DNA from: CAVRAZ01 sp963719135
Lineage (GTDB): Bacteria > Pseudomonadota > Gammaproteobacteria > DSM-19610
Length of the DNA stretch: 64,000 bases
Assembly: GCA_963719135.1 (NCBI GenBank)
Contig: CAVRAZ010000001.1
Location: 62,001 to 126,000 of the forward strand
Direction: 5' to 3'
Of this stretch, positions 1-11,305 are shown in pieces. The notes under the pieces are model-generated. The model did no database searches. It saw nothing but the letters and a program-made list of their open reading frames with translations, and had not been told where the DNA came from. The first letter of the stretch is position 1. Each line of letters begins with the position of its first letter. A program made the translations under genes and the position numbers.

Positions 1-2151
<2,151 letters not shown>

Positions 2152-2235
2152 AGTATCCTGAATCAACGGAGCTGTTTCGCCGCACCGGTAAGCGGTGACT
2201 GATTGGCGTGTACCGCGATCTAACTGCAAACTAAC

Positions 2236-2260
2236 AAACCCGACTAATTTAGTCAAGTAT
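2236..2260. promoter_or_regulatory. IscR type-1 operator upstream of sufB
   Basis: The 25 bp site fits the published IscR type-1 consensus ATASYYGACTRWWWYAGTCRRSTAT at all positions but the second. The core reads CGACTAATTTAGTCAAG with dyad symmetry around GACT/AGTC. It lies 85 bp from the sufB start, where a repressor could cover the promoter. No iscR or sufR gene is adjacent, so the regulator must be encoded elsewhere. Binding itself is inferred. Confidence 0.8.
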
Positions 2261-2468
2261 TATCGCGGCTGCGCCGACGCGCACCGGCGCTCGAAAAAAC
2301 CTTCCTTCATGCGCATATTTTCGGAACGCAACTGCATGCTGCGCTGGCTGTACCGGAACGGGTATTCCCGCGAACGACAGGGTTGTGCAAACTCCGCCGG
2401 CGACGACCGGAATCCGTCCGCATGGCCGCGCTGCATGCCGGCCTTTGCCGGCACGACGATTTGTTCAC

Positions 2469-2612
2469 CAATTCCTCGAGTGCGTCTGCTGCCGATTCGT
2501 CGAGGAAGCCTGCCCGACCGACGCGCTCGCGCCCACCCCGCTGGTCGAATTTCACGTCGAGGACCGCGGCGGGGCGGTGAGCGGCAAGGAGCGGCTGCCG
2601 GCGTACCGCTGA
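2469..2612 (+). pseudogene. NuoI (complex I 8Fe-8S subunit) C-terminal remnant
   Basis: This 47-codon stretch reads like the end of NADH-quinone oxidoreductase subunit I. It contains FLECVCCRFVEEACPTDAL, matching the second ferredoxin motif CxxCxxCEEACP, and then VEFHVEDRGGAV and SGKERLPAYR, matching the NuoI tail (xEFxxENRGxxxxxKExLLA). The third cysteine of the motif is Val, and nothing upstream resembles the rest of NuoI. A degenerate REP-like inverted repeat (about 2436-2458) lies just before it. I read it as a decayed fragment; chance resemblance is the alternative. Confidence 0.5.
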
Positions 2613-2690
2613 CGCGCCGGTCGTCGGCTAAACTCTGATTAGCCGTCCGCACACCGGGACGTGCGCGTGATGGACGTGCAGGAGGTGACC

Positions 2691-2900
2691 ATGGTGTCTG
2701 AACCTACCGACAGACTGACGCCGGCGCCGGCCACGCACGGCAAGCTCGGCGTCTATCACTGCGGGGTCACGCGCGAAGGCTTCATCGCCGTCGCCGGTGA
2801 TCCGCGCGCAATCGAAGACGGGCGGGAAATCCTGTTCGAACGCACGCGCATCAAGGCCAGGCGTCGCGGCAGTGACTGTAGGTTCACACGCGTTGCCTGA
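2691..2900 (+). CDS. Small ORF overlapping the putA start
   Basis: This possible 69-residue protein begins MVSEPTDRLTPAPATHG and contains GVYHCGVTREGFIAVAGD. I do not recognise a family and see no membrane segment or signal peptide. What supports it is a strong Shine-Dalgarno, GGAGG at 2681-2685, five bases before the ATG. Its TGA (2898-2900) overlaps the likely TTG start of putA at 2893, which would allow translational coupling, as in a leader peptide. It may instead be a non-coding reading frame in the putA leader. Confidence 0.35.
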   Translation: MVSEPTDRLTPAPATHGKLGVYHCGVTREGFIAVAGDPRAIEDGREILFERTRIKARRRGSDCRFTRVA

Positions 2901-5811
2901 GCCGGCGGCGACTGCCGAAGTCGAGGCGCGCATCCGGGCGCAGGGCGAACGGCTGCTTGCCGGGGCCGAACAGGCGGCGCAGGAGACGCCGCGCGGCTGG
3001 CTCGATGCACTGATCGAACGTTCCATCCAGGACCGCCGGTTCCGTGTGCAGACGCTGCGGTTCGTCGACGTGCTGCCGGCGTTGCAGGATGACGTCGAAC
3101 TGGTCGCGCACCTGCAGGAATATTTCGCCGGCGTCGAACTGCCGTGGCCGGTCGTGAGCCGATGGAGCCTGCGTCACAGCGGATCGTACTGGGCGGCGCA
3201 CGTCGCCGCGCCGCTCATACGCGCCACCCTGCGCGGTCTGTCGCGGCGCTTCATGGGTGGCGGCACCCTGGCGCGGGCGCTCGACACCGTTGCGCGGCTG
3301 CGCGGCCGCGGCCTGCACGCCAGCCTCGATCTGTTGGGCGAAGCGGTGGTCAGCGAGCGGGAGGCCGAGGCCTATCAACAGGCGTATCTCAAGCTGATCG
3401 CCGGATTGCCCGCGAACGGCGCGGCTGCCGACCGCCCTGAGATCTCGCTGAAACTCACCTCGCTCAGTTCGCGCATTCACCCGGCCGATCCGCGCGGCAG
3501 CGTCGCCGCCATCCGCCCGCGCCTGCGCGAACTGCTGGCGGCCGCGCGCGCGCGCGATGTCGCGGTGACGTTCGACATGGAGCACTACGACCTCAGCCAT
3601 ATCATTCTGCGGTGCTTCAGGGAGCTGCTCATGGAGCCGGAATTCCGCGCCTGGCCGCACGCCGGTATCGCCGTGCAGGCCTACCTGCGGGAGGCGCCGG
3701 ACTGTCTGGAGTCGCTGATCGACTGGGCCGCTGTGCGCGGCACACCGATCAAGATACGCCTGGTGCGCGGCGCCTACTGGGACGCGGAAAGCGTCGTCGC
3801 GCGCCTGCACGGCTGGCCGTCGCCGGTATGGGCGCACAAGGCGCAGACGGATGCCTGTTTCGATGCCTGTCTCGAACGTCTGTTTGCGAGGCAGGGGAGC
3901 GTGCTGCCGGCGGTGGCGACCCACAACGTACGCAGTCTGGCGTACGCCATGACGCTGGTGGACGTGCACGGCGCGTCGAACGGCGACTATGAATTCCAGA
4001 TGCTGTACGGCATGGCGGACGATCTCAAACAGGCGCTGGTCGCGCTCGGTCATCCGGTGCGCGTCTACGTTCCGTACGGCAGCATCCTGCCCGGCATGGC
4101 CTATCTGGTGCGCCGCCTGCTGGAAAACACCAGCAACCAGACGGTCCTGGACAGCGGCATGGGTCGGGTTGCGCGCGACCTGCGCAGCCTCGCGCGACCG
4201 ATGCTTCCCGCTGCGGCGGTGGAGGCGAGCGACGACCGCTTCCGCAACCAGCCGGTGCATCGCTTTGTCGCTCTACAGGAACGCGCGTCCTTCCGCGAAG
4301 CGATCGCCGCCGCTCGCGCCGATGCGGGGCGGCACTATGCACTGGTCATCGACAATGAACCGGTCGAGGGCACCGGCTGCATCACTTCGATCAATCCGGC
4401 CCACCCCGGTGAGGTCATCGGCACGGTGGCCAGCAGCGGCCGGGAACAGGCCGACCGGGCGCTGGCTGCGTCGCGTGCCGCGCTGCCGGCGTGGCGGGCG
4501 CTGCCGGTCGACGCCCGCGCCGGCTGTTTGCGCCGGATCGCCGCGCTGCTGGTGCAGCGGCGCGACCAGTTTGCGGCGCTGGAGGTACTGGAGGCGGGCA
4601 AGCACTGGTGCGAGGCCGATGCCGATGTCTGCGAGGCGATCGACTTTCTCAACTATTACGCGCTGCAGGCCGAACGTCTGGGCGCGGGCGAGGTGATCGA
4701 GCTGCCCGGCGAACACAACGTCTGGCAGCACAGGGCGCGCGGGGTCGGTGTGGTCATCGCGCCGTGGAATTTCCCGCTCGCCATTCTCACCGGCATGCTG
4801 GCGGCGACGATCGTCGCCGGCAACACTGCCATCCTGAAACCGTCCTCGCTGACGCCGGTGATCGCGGCGCAGTTCATGGATCTCATGCTCGAGGCCGGGG
4901 TTCCGCCGGGCGTGGTGAATTTTCTGCCCGGTCCCGGCGCGGAAACCGGCGCCTACCTGGCCGCGCATCCGGACGTGGCGATCATCGCGTTCACCGGTTC
5001 GCGCGCGGTCGGCACGCAACTGCTCGAGGCCGCGGCCCGGGTCGCGCCGGGACAGACGCACATCAAGCGGGTGATCGCCGAACTGGGCGGCAAGAACGCC
5101 ATCATCGTCGACGCTGACGCCGACCTGGACGCGGCGGTTCCGGGCATCGTGCAGTCCGCCTTCGGATTCCAGGGACAGAAGTGCAGCGCGGCGTCGCGGG
5201 TCATTGTGGTCGGCAGGATTTATGCCGCGTGTATCGAGCGGCTGCGCGAGGCCGTTGCCAGCCTGCGTATCGGCGATCCGCAGGACCCGGGCATGCTGCT
5301 GGGACCGGTCATCGACGCCGATGCACAGCGGCGCATCGCGCGCGTGATCGAAGAGGGACGAACCCGCGCGACATGGATCGGTCCCGCGCGCGACGATGTG
5401 CCGCGCGAGGGCTATTACCTCGCGCCGGCCGTATTCACCGGGGTGTCGCCGCAGGATCCGCTGGCGCAGGAGGAAATTTTCGGTCCGGTGTTGAGCGTGC
5501 TGCGCGCGGAGACCTTCGAGCAGGCCGTGGCGCTGGCCAATGGCACCGCGTACGCGTTGACGGCGGGCGTCTATTCGCGCCGGCCGCGCCACCTCGCTTA
5601 TGCACGCGCGGCGCTCGCGGCGGGCAACCTGTATCTGAACCGCAAGATCACCGGCGCCCTGGTCTCGCGCCAGCCCTTCGGCGGATTTCGCTTGAGCGGT
5701 ATGGGCAACAAGGCCGGCGGACCGGATTATCTCAGGCAGTTCTCTGATCCCGTGTGCATCACGGAAAATACGCTGCGCCGTGGTTTTGCGCCGGACGTGA
5801 ACGACGTGTGA
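2893..5811 (+). CDS. putA: PutA, bifunctional proline dehydrogenase / P5C dehydrogenase
   Basis: PutA oxidises proline to glutamate in two steps: FAD-dependent proline dehydrogenase (N-terminal half) and NAD-dependent glutamate-semialdehyde dehydrogenase (C-terminal half). The PRODH part shows KLTSLSSRIHP, RLVRGAYWDAE and YVPYGSILPG followed by YLVRRLLEN. The ALDH part shows VIAELGGKNAII with the catalytic Glu and FQGQKCSAAS with the nucleophile Cys764 (counted from 2893). At about 972 residues it is the short PutA type, without the N-terminal ribbon-helix-helix repressor domain and C-terminal extension of the roughly 1300-residue enzymes. The start is uncertain: TTG 2893, GTG 2872 and GTG 2797 are all in frame and none has a strong ribosome site. 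Confidence 0.92.
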   Translation: MPEPAATAEVEARIRAQGERLLAGAEQAAQETPRGWLDALIERSIQDRRFRVQTLRFVDVLPALQDDVELVAHLQEYFAGVELPWPVVSRWSLRHSGSYWAAHVAAPLIRATLRGLSRRFMGGGTLARALDTVARLRGRGLHASLDLLGEAVVSEREAEAYQQAYLKLIAGLPANGAAADRPEISLKLTSLSSRIHPADPRGSVAAIRPRLRELLAAARARDVAVTFDMEHYDLSHIILRCFRELLMEPEFRAWPHAGIAVQAYLREAPDCLESLIDWAAVRGTPIKIRLVRGAYWDAESVVARLHGWPSPVWAHKAQTDACFDACLERLFARQGSVLPAVATHNVRSLAYAMTLVDVHGASNGDYEFQMLYGMADDLKQALVALGHPVRVYVPYGSILPGMAYLVRRLLENTSNQTVLDSGMGRVARDLRSLARPMLPAAAVEASDDRFRNQPVHRFVALQERASFREAIAAARADAGRHYALVIDNEPVEGTGCITSINPAHPGEVIGTVASSGREQADRALAASRAALPAWRALPVDARAGCLRRIAALLVQRRDQFAALEVLEAGKHWCEADADVCEAIDFLNYYALQAERLGAGEVIELPGEHNVWQHRARGVGVVIAPWNFPLAILTGMLAATIVAGNTAILKPSSLTPVIAAQFMDLMLEAGVPPGVVNFLPGPGAETGAYLAAHPDVAIIAFTGSRAVGTQLLEAAARVAPGQTHIKRVIAELGGKNAIIVDADADLDAAVPGIVQSAFGFQGQKCSAASRVIVVGRIYAACIERLREAVASLRIGDPQDPGMLLGPVIDADAQRRIARVIEEGRTRATWIGPARDDVPREGYYLAPAVFTGVSPQDPLAQEEIFGPVLSVLRAETFEQAVALANGTAYALTAGVYSRRPRHLAYARAALAAGNLYLNRKITGALVSRQPFGGFRLSGMGNKAGGPDYLRQFSDPVCITENTLRRGFAPDVNDV

Positions 5812-6219
5812 CCGTCCGGCGCCGTTGCTGCGGACGGGCGGCTGAAACGGTCTGCAACAGATCCAGCCCGTGGTCACGTGCGTGATACGACGGTCTTGCG
5901 GGGCGGCGGGCACTCGGCGGGCAACCAACGCTGTGGCGCGACCGCTGCCATTGAATTTCGCAATTGCGCGGCTTTGCGCGTTAACGCTTCTTCACACAAC
6001 CCCTGGTCGCGGCAGCCCGCGGTGACACCGCTTCAGGCGATTCGTGCCGGATAGGGCCCACAATTATGCGGACACGAACTATCTGGGTGTCCTGCAGGCC
6101 GCCTCATCGGCGTGTCGTTCTGGTGCTGCCTCGCGCGCGGTCGGACTGTGTGCGCTGTTGTTGTTGCTGTTGTTGTTGCGCGTGGTCAAAGTCCCTCGCT
6201 GGTTTCGGTCACCTGAGCG
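5812..6219. other. Intergenic stretch after putA
   Basis: No convincing gene is visible. The segment holds only a short imperfect (TGT)n run at about 6155-6180. I see no hairpin followed by a T-run, so putA has no obvious intrinsic terminator here. Confidence 0.5.
6155..6180. repeat. Short imperfect trinucleotide repeat
   Basis: The bases read CTGTTGTTGTTGCTG and then TTGTTGTTGCG, an imperfect TGT/GCT triplet run of about eight units in non-coding DNA about 65 bp before a putative promoter. It could be slippage-prone. Confidence 0.6.
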
Positions 6220-6247
6220 TTGACATATGGGCCCGAATGGCTAGGAT
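6220..6247 (+). promoter_or_regulatory. Putative sigma-70 promoter of the FG-GAP gene
   Basis: A perfect -35 hexamer TTGACA (6220-6225) is followed after 16 bp by TAGGAT (6242-6247), a 4/6 match to the -10. The start codon is at 6309, leaving a leader of about 55 nt that contains GAGGGGAAA just before the ATG. Assigned from spacing and hexamers only. Confidence 0.45.
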
Positions 6248-6308
6248 TTAGATAATTAGAAGCCTAATAGAATTTCGCCGAATCATTTCAGCAACTGAGG
6301 GGAAAATC

Positions 6309-8465
6309 ATGCAACGACCAAAGTCGTCAGATAACTGGCGCCGGCTGTCGTTCGCGTTCGTGTCGGCCGCGTTCTGTCTGGCATGTGCGCCCGCAGCCTT
6401 CGCCCAGATCACCTTTTCGAATGTCTCGAGTCAGGCGGGATTCACTCAGAAGAGCACCTCACCTGGGTGGATTTCGACAACGACGGCGATCAGGACCTGG
6501 TCGTTTCGACGGGCATCTGCTGCAATATCCAGTTCATGGAAAACATAGGCGGCAAGCTCTATAACCGCACGACCCAGTGGGGCTTCAGCGGCGACGCGGA
6601 TCAGGGCGGCCGCATGCCGATCTGGTTCGACATGAAGCGGGACCGCGTGCTCGAGACCACACTGCTGACGTTCTACGGCGCCCCGTTGCTGAAACAGGAC
6701 AGCACCGGTACCGCAAGGACGGCACCGGCTATGCGTGCAACGACGACCAGCTCGCCGTGCTGATCGACCTCGACAACGACGGCTCGCTCGAACTGATCTG
6801 CGTAAAGAGCGGAGGGCCGTTCGCCCATGCGTGGGGCATGTCGCACCTGCCCTTCGCCAACGTGACGTCCTCGCTGCCGGCGACGACCAATGGCAACGAT
6901 ATCGTGGTCGGCGACTTCGACAACAATCTGCGCAATGACATGCTGCTGCTGCACGGCGCGCTGCGTCTGTCGGAGGCCATCACCTTCAATGGCAACCGGA
7001 TCGAGGCGCAATCCGTCAACAACGACTGCGGCTTCAGCTTCAAGTCGACCGGCGTGTTGCAGGTCACGCTGGACTGGAACAAGACGTTCACCAAGTTCAG
7101 CAACATCAAGATCGGCCGGAAAGGCGTGCATCCGGCGGCCGAGACCTTTACGCTGGATCCCTCGGACCCGTCGACGCACGGTGTGAAGGCGCCCGGTGCG
7201 GGATCGACCGCGTCGGAGCTTTACATCGGTTACAACACCGGCACGCAGACCTGGGACTTCGCGTCTATTCGGGTGGCAAGTGGATCTACAGTTATCTGGA
7301 AGTCCAGAGTTCGTCCAACATCAGCAATCTGTCCGTCCGTGGAATCCAGGCGGTCGACAACCCGCTGTCGCCCGTGTTCCTGTCCAATCTGCCGTCCGGC
7401 ATGGTCGACCGCACAGCGGCCGGTAACCTCGGCGCGAAAGTTCGTGCGTGAGCGGCGTTGCCGGGGATTTCGACAATGACATGGACCAGGATAGGTGCCT
7501 CGCGTGCCGTGCCGGCGTGCGGAACATTCCGAATATCCTGCTGGAAAAAAAACGGCAACGGCGTGTTTTCCGAAGTCGCCGACGCAGCGGGCGCTACCGG
7601 GGTTGCCGTGGCCGATCAGGTCGGCGCCAGCGAAACCGTGGTGACGGCCGACTATGATCGTGACGGCCGCCTGGACTTTCTGGTGACCAACGGCATGAAC
7701 ATGCGGCCGCCCCATCGCAACAACGGTCCCTATCGACTGTTCCGCAACACCAGCGCGGTGCGCAACTGGGTCGAACTCGATCTGGTGGGCACCGTCTCCA
7801 ACCGCGACGCCATCGGCGCCAAGGTGTACGCGACGGCCGGCGGCGTCACGCAGCTCCGGGAGCGGAACGACGGCTACCACCGCGGGTCGCAGAACTTCAG
7901 GCACCTTCACTTCGGTCTGGCGAACAACACGACCGTCAACCTGCGCATCGACTGGCCCAGCGGGGAAACCAACGTCTACAACAACGTGGCCTCGAACGAG
8001 CTTTACCGGGCGACTGAGCTGTCCGGCATCGTCGCTGTCAATGGTGGTGGCGACGGTGGTGGTGGCGGCTCCGGTGGCGGCGCCTGCGGCGCACCCGACT
8101 ACACACCCGGCGTGGATCATGCCACGTTCGTCTGGAAAGACTGCAACCAGGATCGCTGGCAATGGCGCACGGTGGCCGGCACCGGCTTCATCCGGAATAC
8201 CGGAAGCCTGGATGCCAGCGCGGCCGTCAGCAACTCCCAGCCATACTCGATCGAAGGCACCGACGTGCTGACCAATGCGCCGGCATCGACCATCGATTTC
8301 GACCTGAGAGTCGGCAACGGCTACGAGGACGGCTTCGACTTCACGCTGGCGTGCAGCGCGACGGCGGCGGCCATCCAGCGGCCGACGAATCTTCCGATTC
8401 TGATGGGGGCCGACAAGCAGCCGGCCAGCGCGCCGTTCAATCTGACCGACTTCATCTGTAACTAG
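6309..8465 (+). pseudogene. Secreted FG-GAP/VCBS repeat protein with ASPIC-UnbV domain, frame-broken
   Basis: The coding trace starts with a clear signal peptide (MQRPKSSDNWRR, hydrophobic stretch, cut after PAAFA). FG-GAP-type calcium-binding repeats follow: WVDFDNDGDQDLVV, LIDLDNDGSLELI, VGDFDNNLRNDML, GDFDNDMDQD and TADYDRDGRLDFLV. An ASPIC/UnbV domain comes next (NWVELDLVGTVSNRDAIGAK to IDWPSGETNVY), then a Gly-rich linker and a C-terminal domain ending in NLTDFICN. The frame changes near 6455, 6700, 7258, 7440 and in an A8 run at about 7545-7552. An intact protein would have about 718 residues. These breaks mean either a decaying gene or clustered indel errors. Such proteins are usually exported and bind Ca2+ in a beta-propeller; the ligand is unknown. 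Confidence 0.75.
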
Positions 8466-8490
8466 CGGACCGAGCCGGTTCCCCAAAAAG

Positions 8491-8515
8491 AACGGCGCCC
8501 CCTGTGGGCGCCGTT
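8491..8515. terminator. Bidirectional intrinsic terminator between convergent genes
   Basis: A perfect 10 bp stem (AACGGCGCCC / GGGCGCCGTT) closes a 5 nt loop, followed by TTTTCTC on the plus strand and preceded by CCCCAAAAAG, which supplies a T-run on the minus strand. It sits between the FG-GAP gene stop and the cytochrome gene stop and can serve both. Confidence 0.9.
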
Positions 8516-8544
8516 TTCTCTTGGGCCATTGCTGCGAATCTGGC

Positions 8545-8952
8545 TCAGTGTTTTCCCGGCGCCAGCGCCACGCCGCGGCGTTCCTGCGTGATGTACGCCT
8601 GCAGCGCCACCATGGACGGGTCATCCAGCGCAAGCGCGTCGCTCTCCAGCGGATTCATGATGCACCAGTTGATCATTTCGCCGAGGACCGCGACCTTGCC
8701 CAGTTGCTGCTGAAACTTGGGATAGGTTTCGGGATGGATGTTCGCGCCGTTGGGGTGGCACTGGTCGCAGGACACGGTGTTCTTGCTGGTCAGTCCGCCG
8801 TGAAACAGTTGCTCGCCCTTGTCGACGACCGATTGATACTCGGCCTGCCAGCGCTCCAGGTCGGCCTGGGTGAAGTTGTCGGCCCGCACCGACGGCGCGC
8901 TCAACAGACAGCCCAGCGCCAGCGCGGTTACTCGATAGGTGTTCGGTTGCAT
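8545..8952 (-). CDS. Periplasmic monohaem cytochrome c
   Basis: This 135-residue protein has a Sec signal peptide (cut around SVRA|DN) and one haem-binding motif, CDQCH at residues 62-66. The C-terminal part, INWCIMNPLESDALALDD followed by MVALQAYITQERRG, resembles the class of cytochrome domains seen in SoxA/TsdA-like proteins. It is last in a three-gene operon after a MauG-type peroxidase and a phosphoesterase, so it probably passes electrons to or from the peroxidase in the periplasm. The redox partner is inferred. Transcription ends at the 8491-8515 hairpin. Confidence 0.85.
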   Translation of the reverse strand: MQPNTYRVTALALGCLLSAPSVRADNFTQADLERWQAEYQSVVDKGEQLFHGGLTSKNTVSCDQCHPNGANIHPETYPKFQQQLGKVAVLGEMINWCIMNPLESDALALDDPSMVALQAYITQERRGVALAPGKH

Positions 8953-8970
8953 GGATGGTTCTCCCGGCGA

Positions 8971-10050
8971 TTAGTAGTGGGTCTGCGGAGGAATCTGCTC
9001 CGCCGCGGCCTGGTATTTGATATCGGCCGGCTCACCGGCCCTGGTGTCGAATGCCACCGTGCGATTCTGGTTGTCGGCAGGACGTACCTCGACATCCACG
9101 TTGCCGGTGTGCAGGTTGATGAACTGCCAGCCGGTGGCGTCGCGTTCGAAGAACGGATCGGCGCGGTTCATCTTCACCGTCAGCTTCGGCACATAGCGTC
9201 TTCGCCTGGCTGTAGCTGGCCGGGTACGGCCAGGGCCAGGCGGTCGCCATGGCCGAGTTGAAACTGATGTTGCCGATCTGGTTGTACTGTATCTGGTGCA
9301 CGTGACCGTAGAGGACGCTGACCTTTTTGAACGGCTTGAGCAGCGCCTGCACCTGTTCGGCATCCTCGGTCCAGAAGTTCCACCCCTTGTAGATCTTCTG
9401 CAAGGGCGAGTGGGAAAAGACGACGACCGGCGTGTCCTTGTCCACTTTGGCGAGGTCCTGCTTCAGCCATTCGCGCTGCTTGTCGCCGACCATGAACGGC
9501 GAGCCCTGGGGATTGTCCAGGCGCGCCATCTGATGCATGCGCTCGCGTCGGCCGTCGGCCACTTGTTGTAGGTCCAGTCGTCGTAGGTGAGGATGCTGTT
9601 GAGCACCACGAAATGCACGCCCTTGTGATCGAAGCTGTAATGGTCCGGTCCCAGGTTCTTGCGCCAGTGTTCGCCCAGGTCGAGGTAATAGTCGTGCTCG
9701 CCCATGACGTAGTGTACGTCGCCGCGCAGGCCGGCAAGGATTTCCAGGCCGTGATCGATCTCCTCGGGCTTGCCGAGCTGGGCGATGTCGCCGCCGTAAA
9801 AGATGAAATCCGGGCGCGGGTCGAGCAGATTGGACTCGGCCACGGCGCGGATCAGGCCGCGATCCCAGTTGCGCACGAAGTCCTTGTCCTTGACGTGCGT
9901 GATATGCGAGTCGGAAATATAGGCGAAGGTGAAATTCCCGGGACTGTCCTTGCCGAAGGCGATCTCCACCAGCGAGAACGGCAGACTGCCGGCCGCGACC
10001 AGCGCGGTGCCGCGCTTGAGAAATTCACGTCGATTGATGATTTTGCTCAT
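8971..10050 (-). pseudogene. Calcineurin-like metallophosphoesterase with Tat-like signal, frame-broken
   Basis: The trace starts MSKIINRREFLKRGTALV, a twin-arginine-type leader (RREFLK). All metallophosphoesterase motifs follow in order: FAYISDSHI, DFIFYGGDIAQLG, YVMGEHDYY, VVVFSHSPLQ and VLYGHVHQIQ, implying a dinuclear metal site and a role outside the cytoplasm. The frame breaks near 9545 (after NKWPTADAS) and near 9190 (after SYSQAKT); the final segment, YVPKLTVKMNRADPFFERD to QIPPQTHY, is in a third frame. Restored length would be about 360 residues. It lies 15 bp after the MauG-like gene in the same operon. Sequencing error and true decay cannot be told apart here. Confidence 0.75.
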
Positions 10051-10065
10051 GGTCTGTCTCCTCGA

Positions 10066-11178
10066 TCATTGCCCGGCTTGCGCGACGTATTCGGGGCTGG
10101 TCAGCGCCTTGAGGAAGGCGACCAGGTCCTTTTTCTGCTGTTCACTGAGATTCAGCGGTCGTATGCCGCCGCTCAGAAAACCTGACAGCGGATCGGTTTC
10201 CTTGAGGCGGCCGCCGTTGTTGTAGAAGTTCACCACGTCGTCCAGCGTTTTCAGGCTGCCGTCGTGCATGTACGGTTCGGTGACCGCGATGTTGCGCAGC
10301 GTCGCCGTCTTGAACGCGCCGACCTCGGTCGGATTTTCGGTGACCGCGAAGCGGCCCAGCTCGGACATGTTGGCGTTGATCAGCACGGTCTTGTCGACCT
10401 CGGCGCCTGCGCGCTTCGAATGCACGAACGCGGCGGCGGTGTCGGTCTCCTTCCCCTGGATGCGCTTGAAGCCGATGCCGATGTTGTGGAAGCGGTTATC
10501 GGTGAACAGCGCCTGGGTCTGCTCGATTCTGTGGCAGGAGACGCACCGGCCCTGACCGACGAACACGGCGAGCCCGCGAACCTGGGCGGCGTTCATGGCC
10601 TTGGTGTCGCCGCCGTAGTAGTAACGGTCGAAGGGCGAGTCGCCGGCCACGATCGTGCGCTCGAAGCTGGCGATCGCTTTCGCCACCTGGTCCATGGTGA
10701 TCGCGTCGGCCGCCACGCCGAACACGTCCTGGAACGCCTTCACGTACGCCTCGTCGCCGCGAATCGTCGCCAGAATGGGCTCATGGTTGGGCAGGCCGCC
10801 TTCGACCGGATTGACCGACGGCTGCTTGGACTGGCCTTCGAGATCCGGTTCGCGCCCGTCCCAGAACAGCGTCGTCATGTACGCGGCGTTGATGATGGTC
10901 GGCGCGTTGCGCGTGCCGGTCAGGTCGTTGAAGCCCTTGGACACCGGCAGGTGGTCGGTAAAGCCCTTGGTTTTCTCGTGGCAGTTGGCGCAGGCGACCT
11001 TACCATCCGCGCTGAAGCGTTTGTCATGAAAGAGCTTGTCACCCAATGCGATCTTCGCCGGCGTCTGCGGGTTGTCGGCGGGAACGGGCACCGGCGGCAG
11101 TCCCAGCGGGGCGGCAATGGCGCCCACGCTGGCCGCCAGCAACAGGCACGAAACTAGATCGGATAGTCTGTACTTCAC
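10066..11178 (-). CDS. Dihaem cytochrome c peroxidase / MauG family protein
   Basis: A 370-residue periplasmic dihaem protein with a signal peptide (residues 1-22) and two haem motifs, CANCH at 63-67 and CVSCH at 212-216. Family blocks include LFHDKRFSADG, RNAPTIINAAY, FWDGREPDLEGQ, RTIVAGDSPFDR and EPYMHDGSLKTLDDVV. Members reduce H2O2 or, like MauG and MbnH, use peroxide to modify proteins. The start is GTG 11178 with a strong AAGGAGG ribosome site. It heads the operon with the phosphoesterase and cytochrome c. The substrate cannot be told from sequence; a nearby peroxiredoxin gene fits a peroxide theme. Confidence 0.9.
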   Translation of the reverse strand: MKYRLSDLVSCLLLAASVGAIAAPLGLPPVPVPADNPQTPAKIALGDKLFHDKRFSADGKVACANCHEKTKGFTDHLPVSKGFNDLTGTRNAPTIINAAYMTTLFWDGREPDLEGQSKQPSVNPVEGGLPNHEPILATIRGDEAYVKAFQDVFGVAADAITMDQVAKAIASFERTIVAGDSPFDRYYYGGDTKAMNAAQVRGLAVFVGQGRCVSCHRIEQTQALFTDNRFHNIGIGFKRIQGKETDTAAAFVHSKRAGAEVDKTVLINANMSELGRFAVTENPTEVGAFKTATLRNIAVTEPYMHDGSLKTLDDVVNFYNNGGRLKETDPLSGFLSGGIRPLNLSEQQKKDLVAFLKALTSPEYVAQAGQ

Positions 11179-11305
11179 GTTTGCTTCCTCCTTATCAACG
11201 GTTTCCGGTCGTTCGCCCGGGGCCGACTGTCTGACTTCCCGAGCGGTTTTTGCTTTAAACCGAGTCTAAGCACAGAACCGATTGAATTCAAATCGATCAA
11301 ATCGA

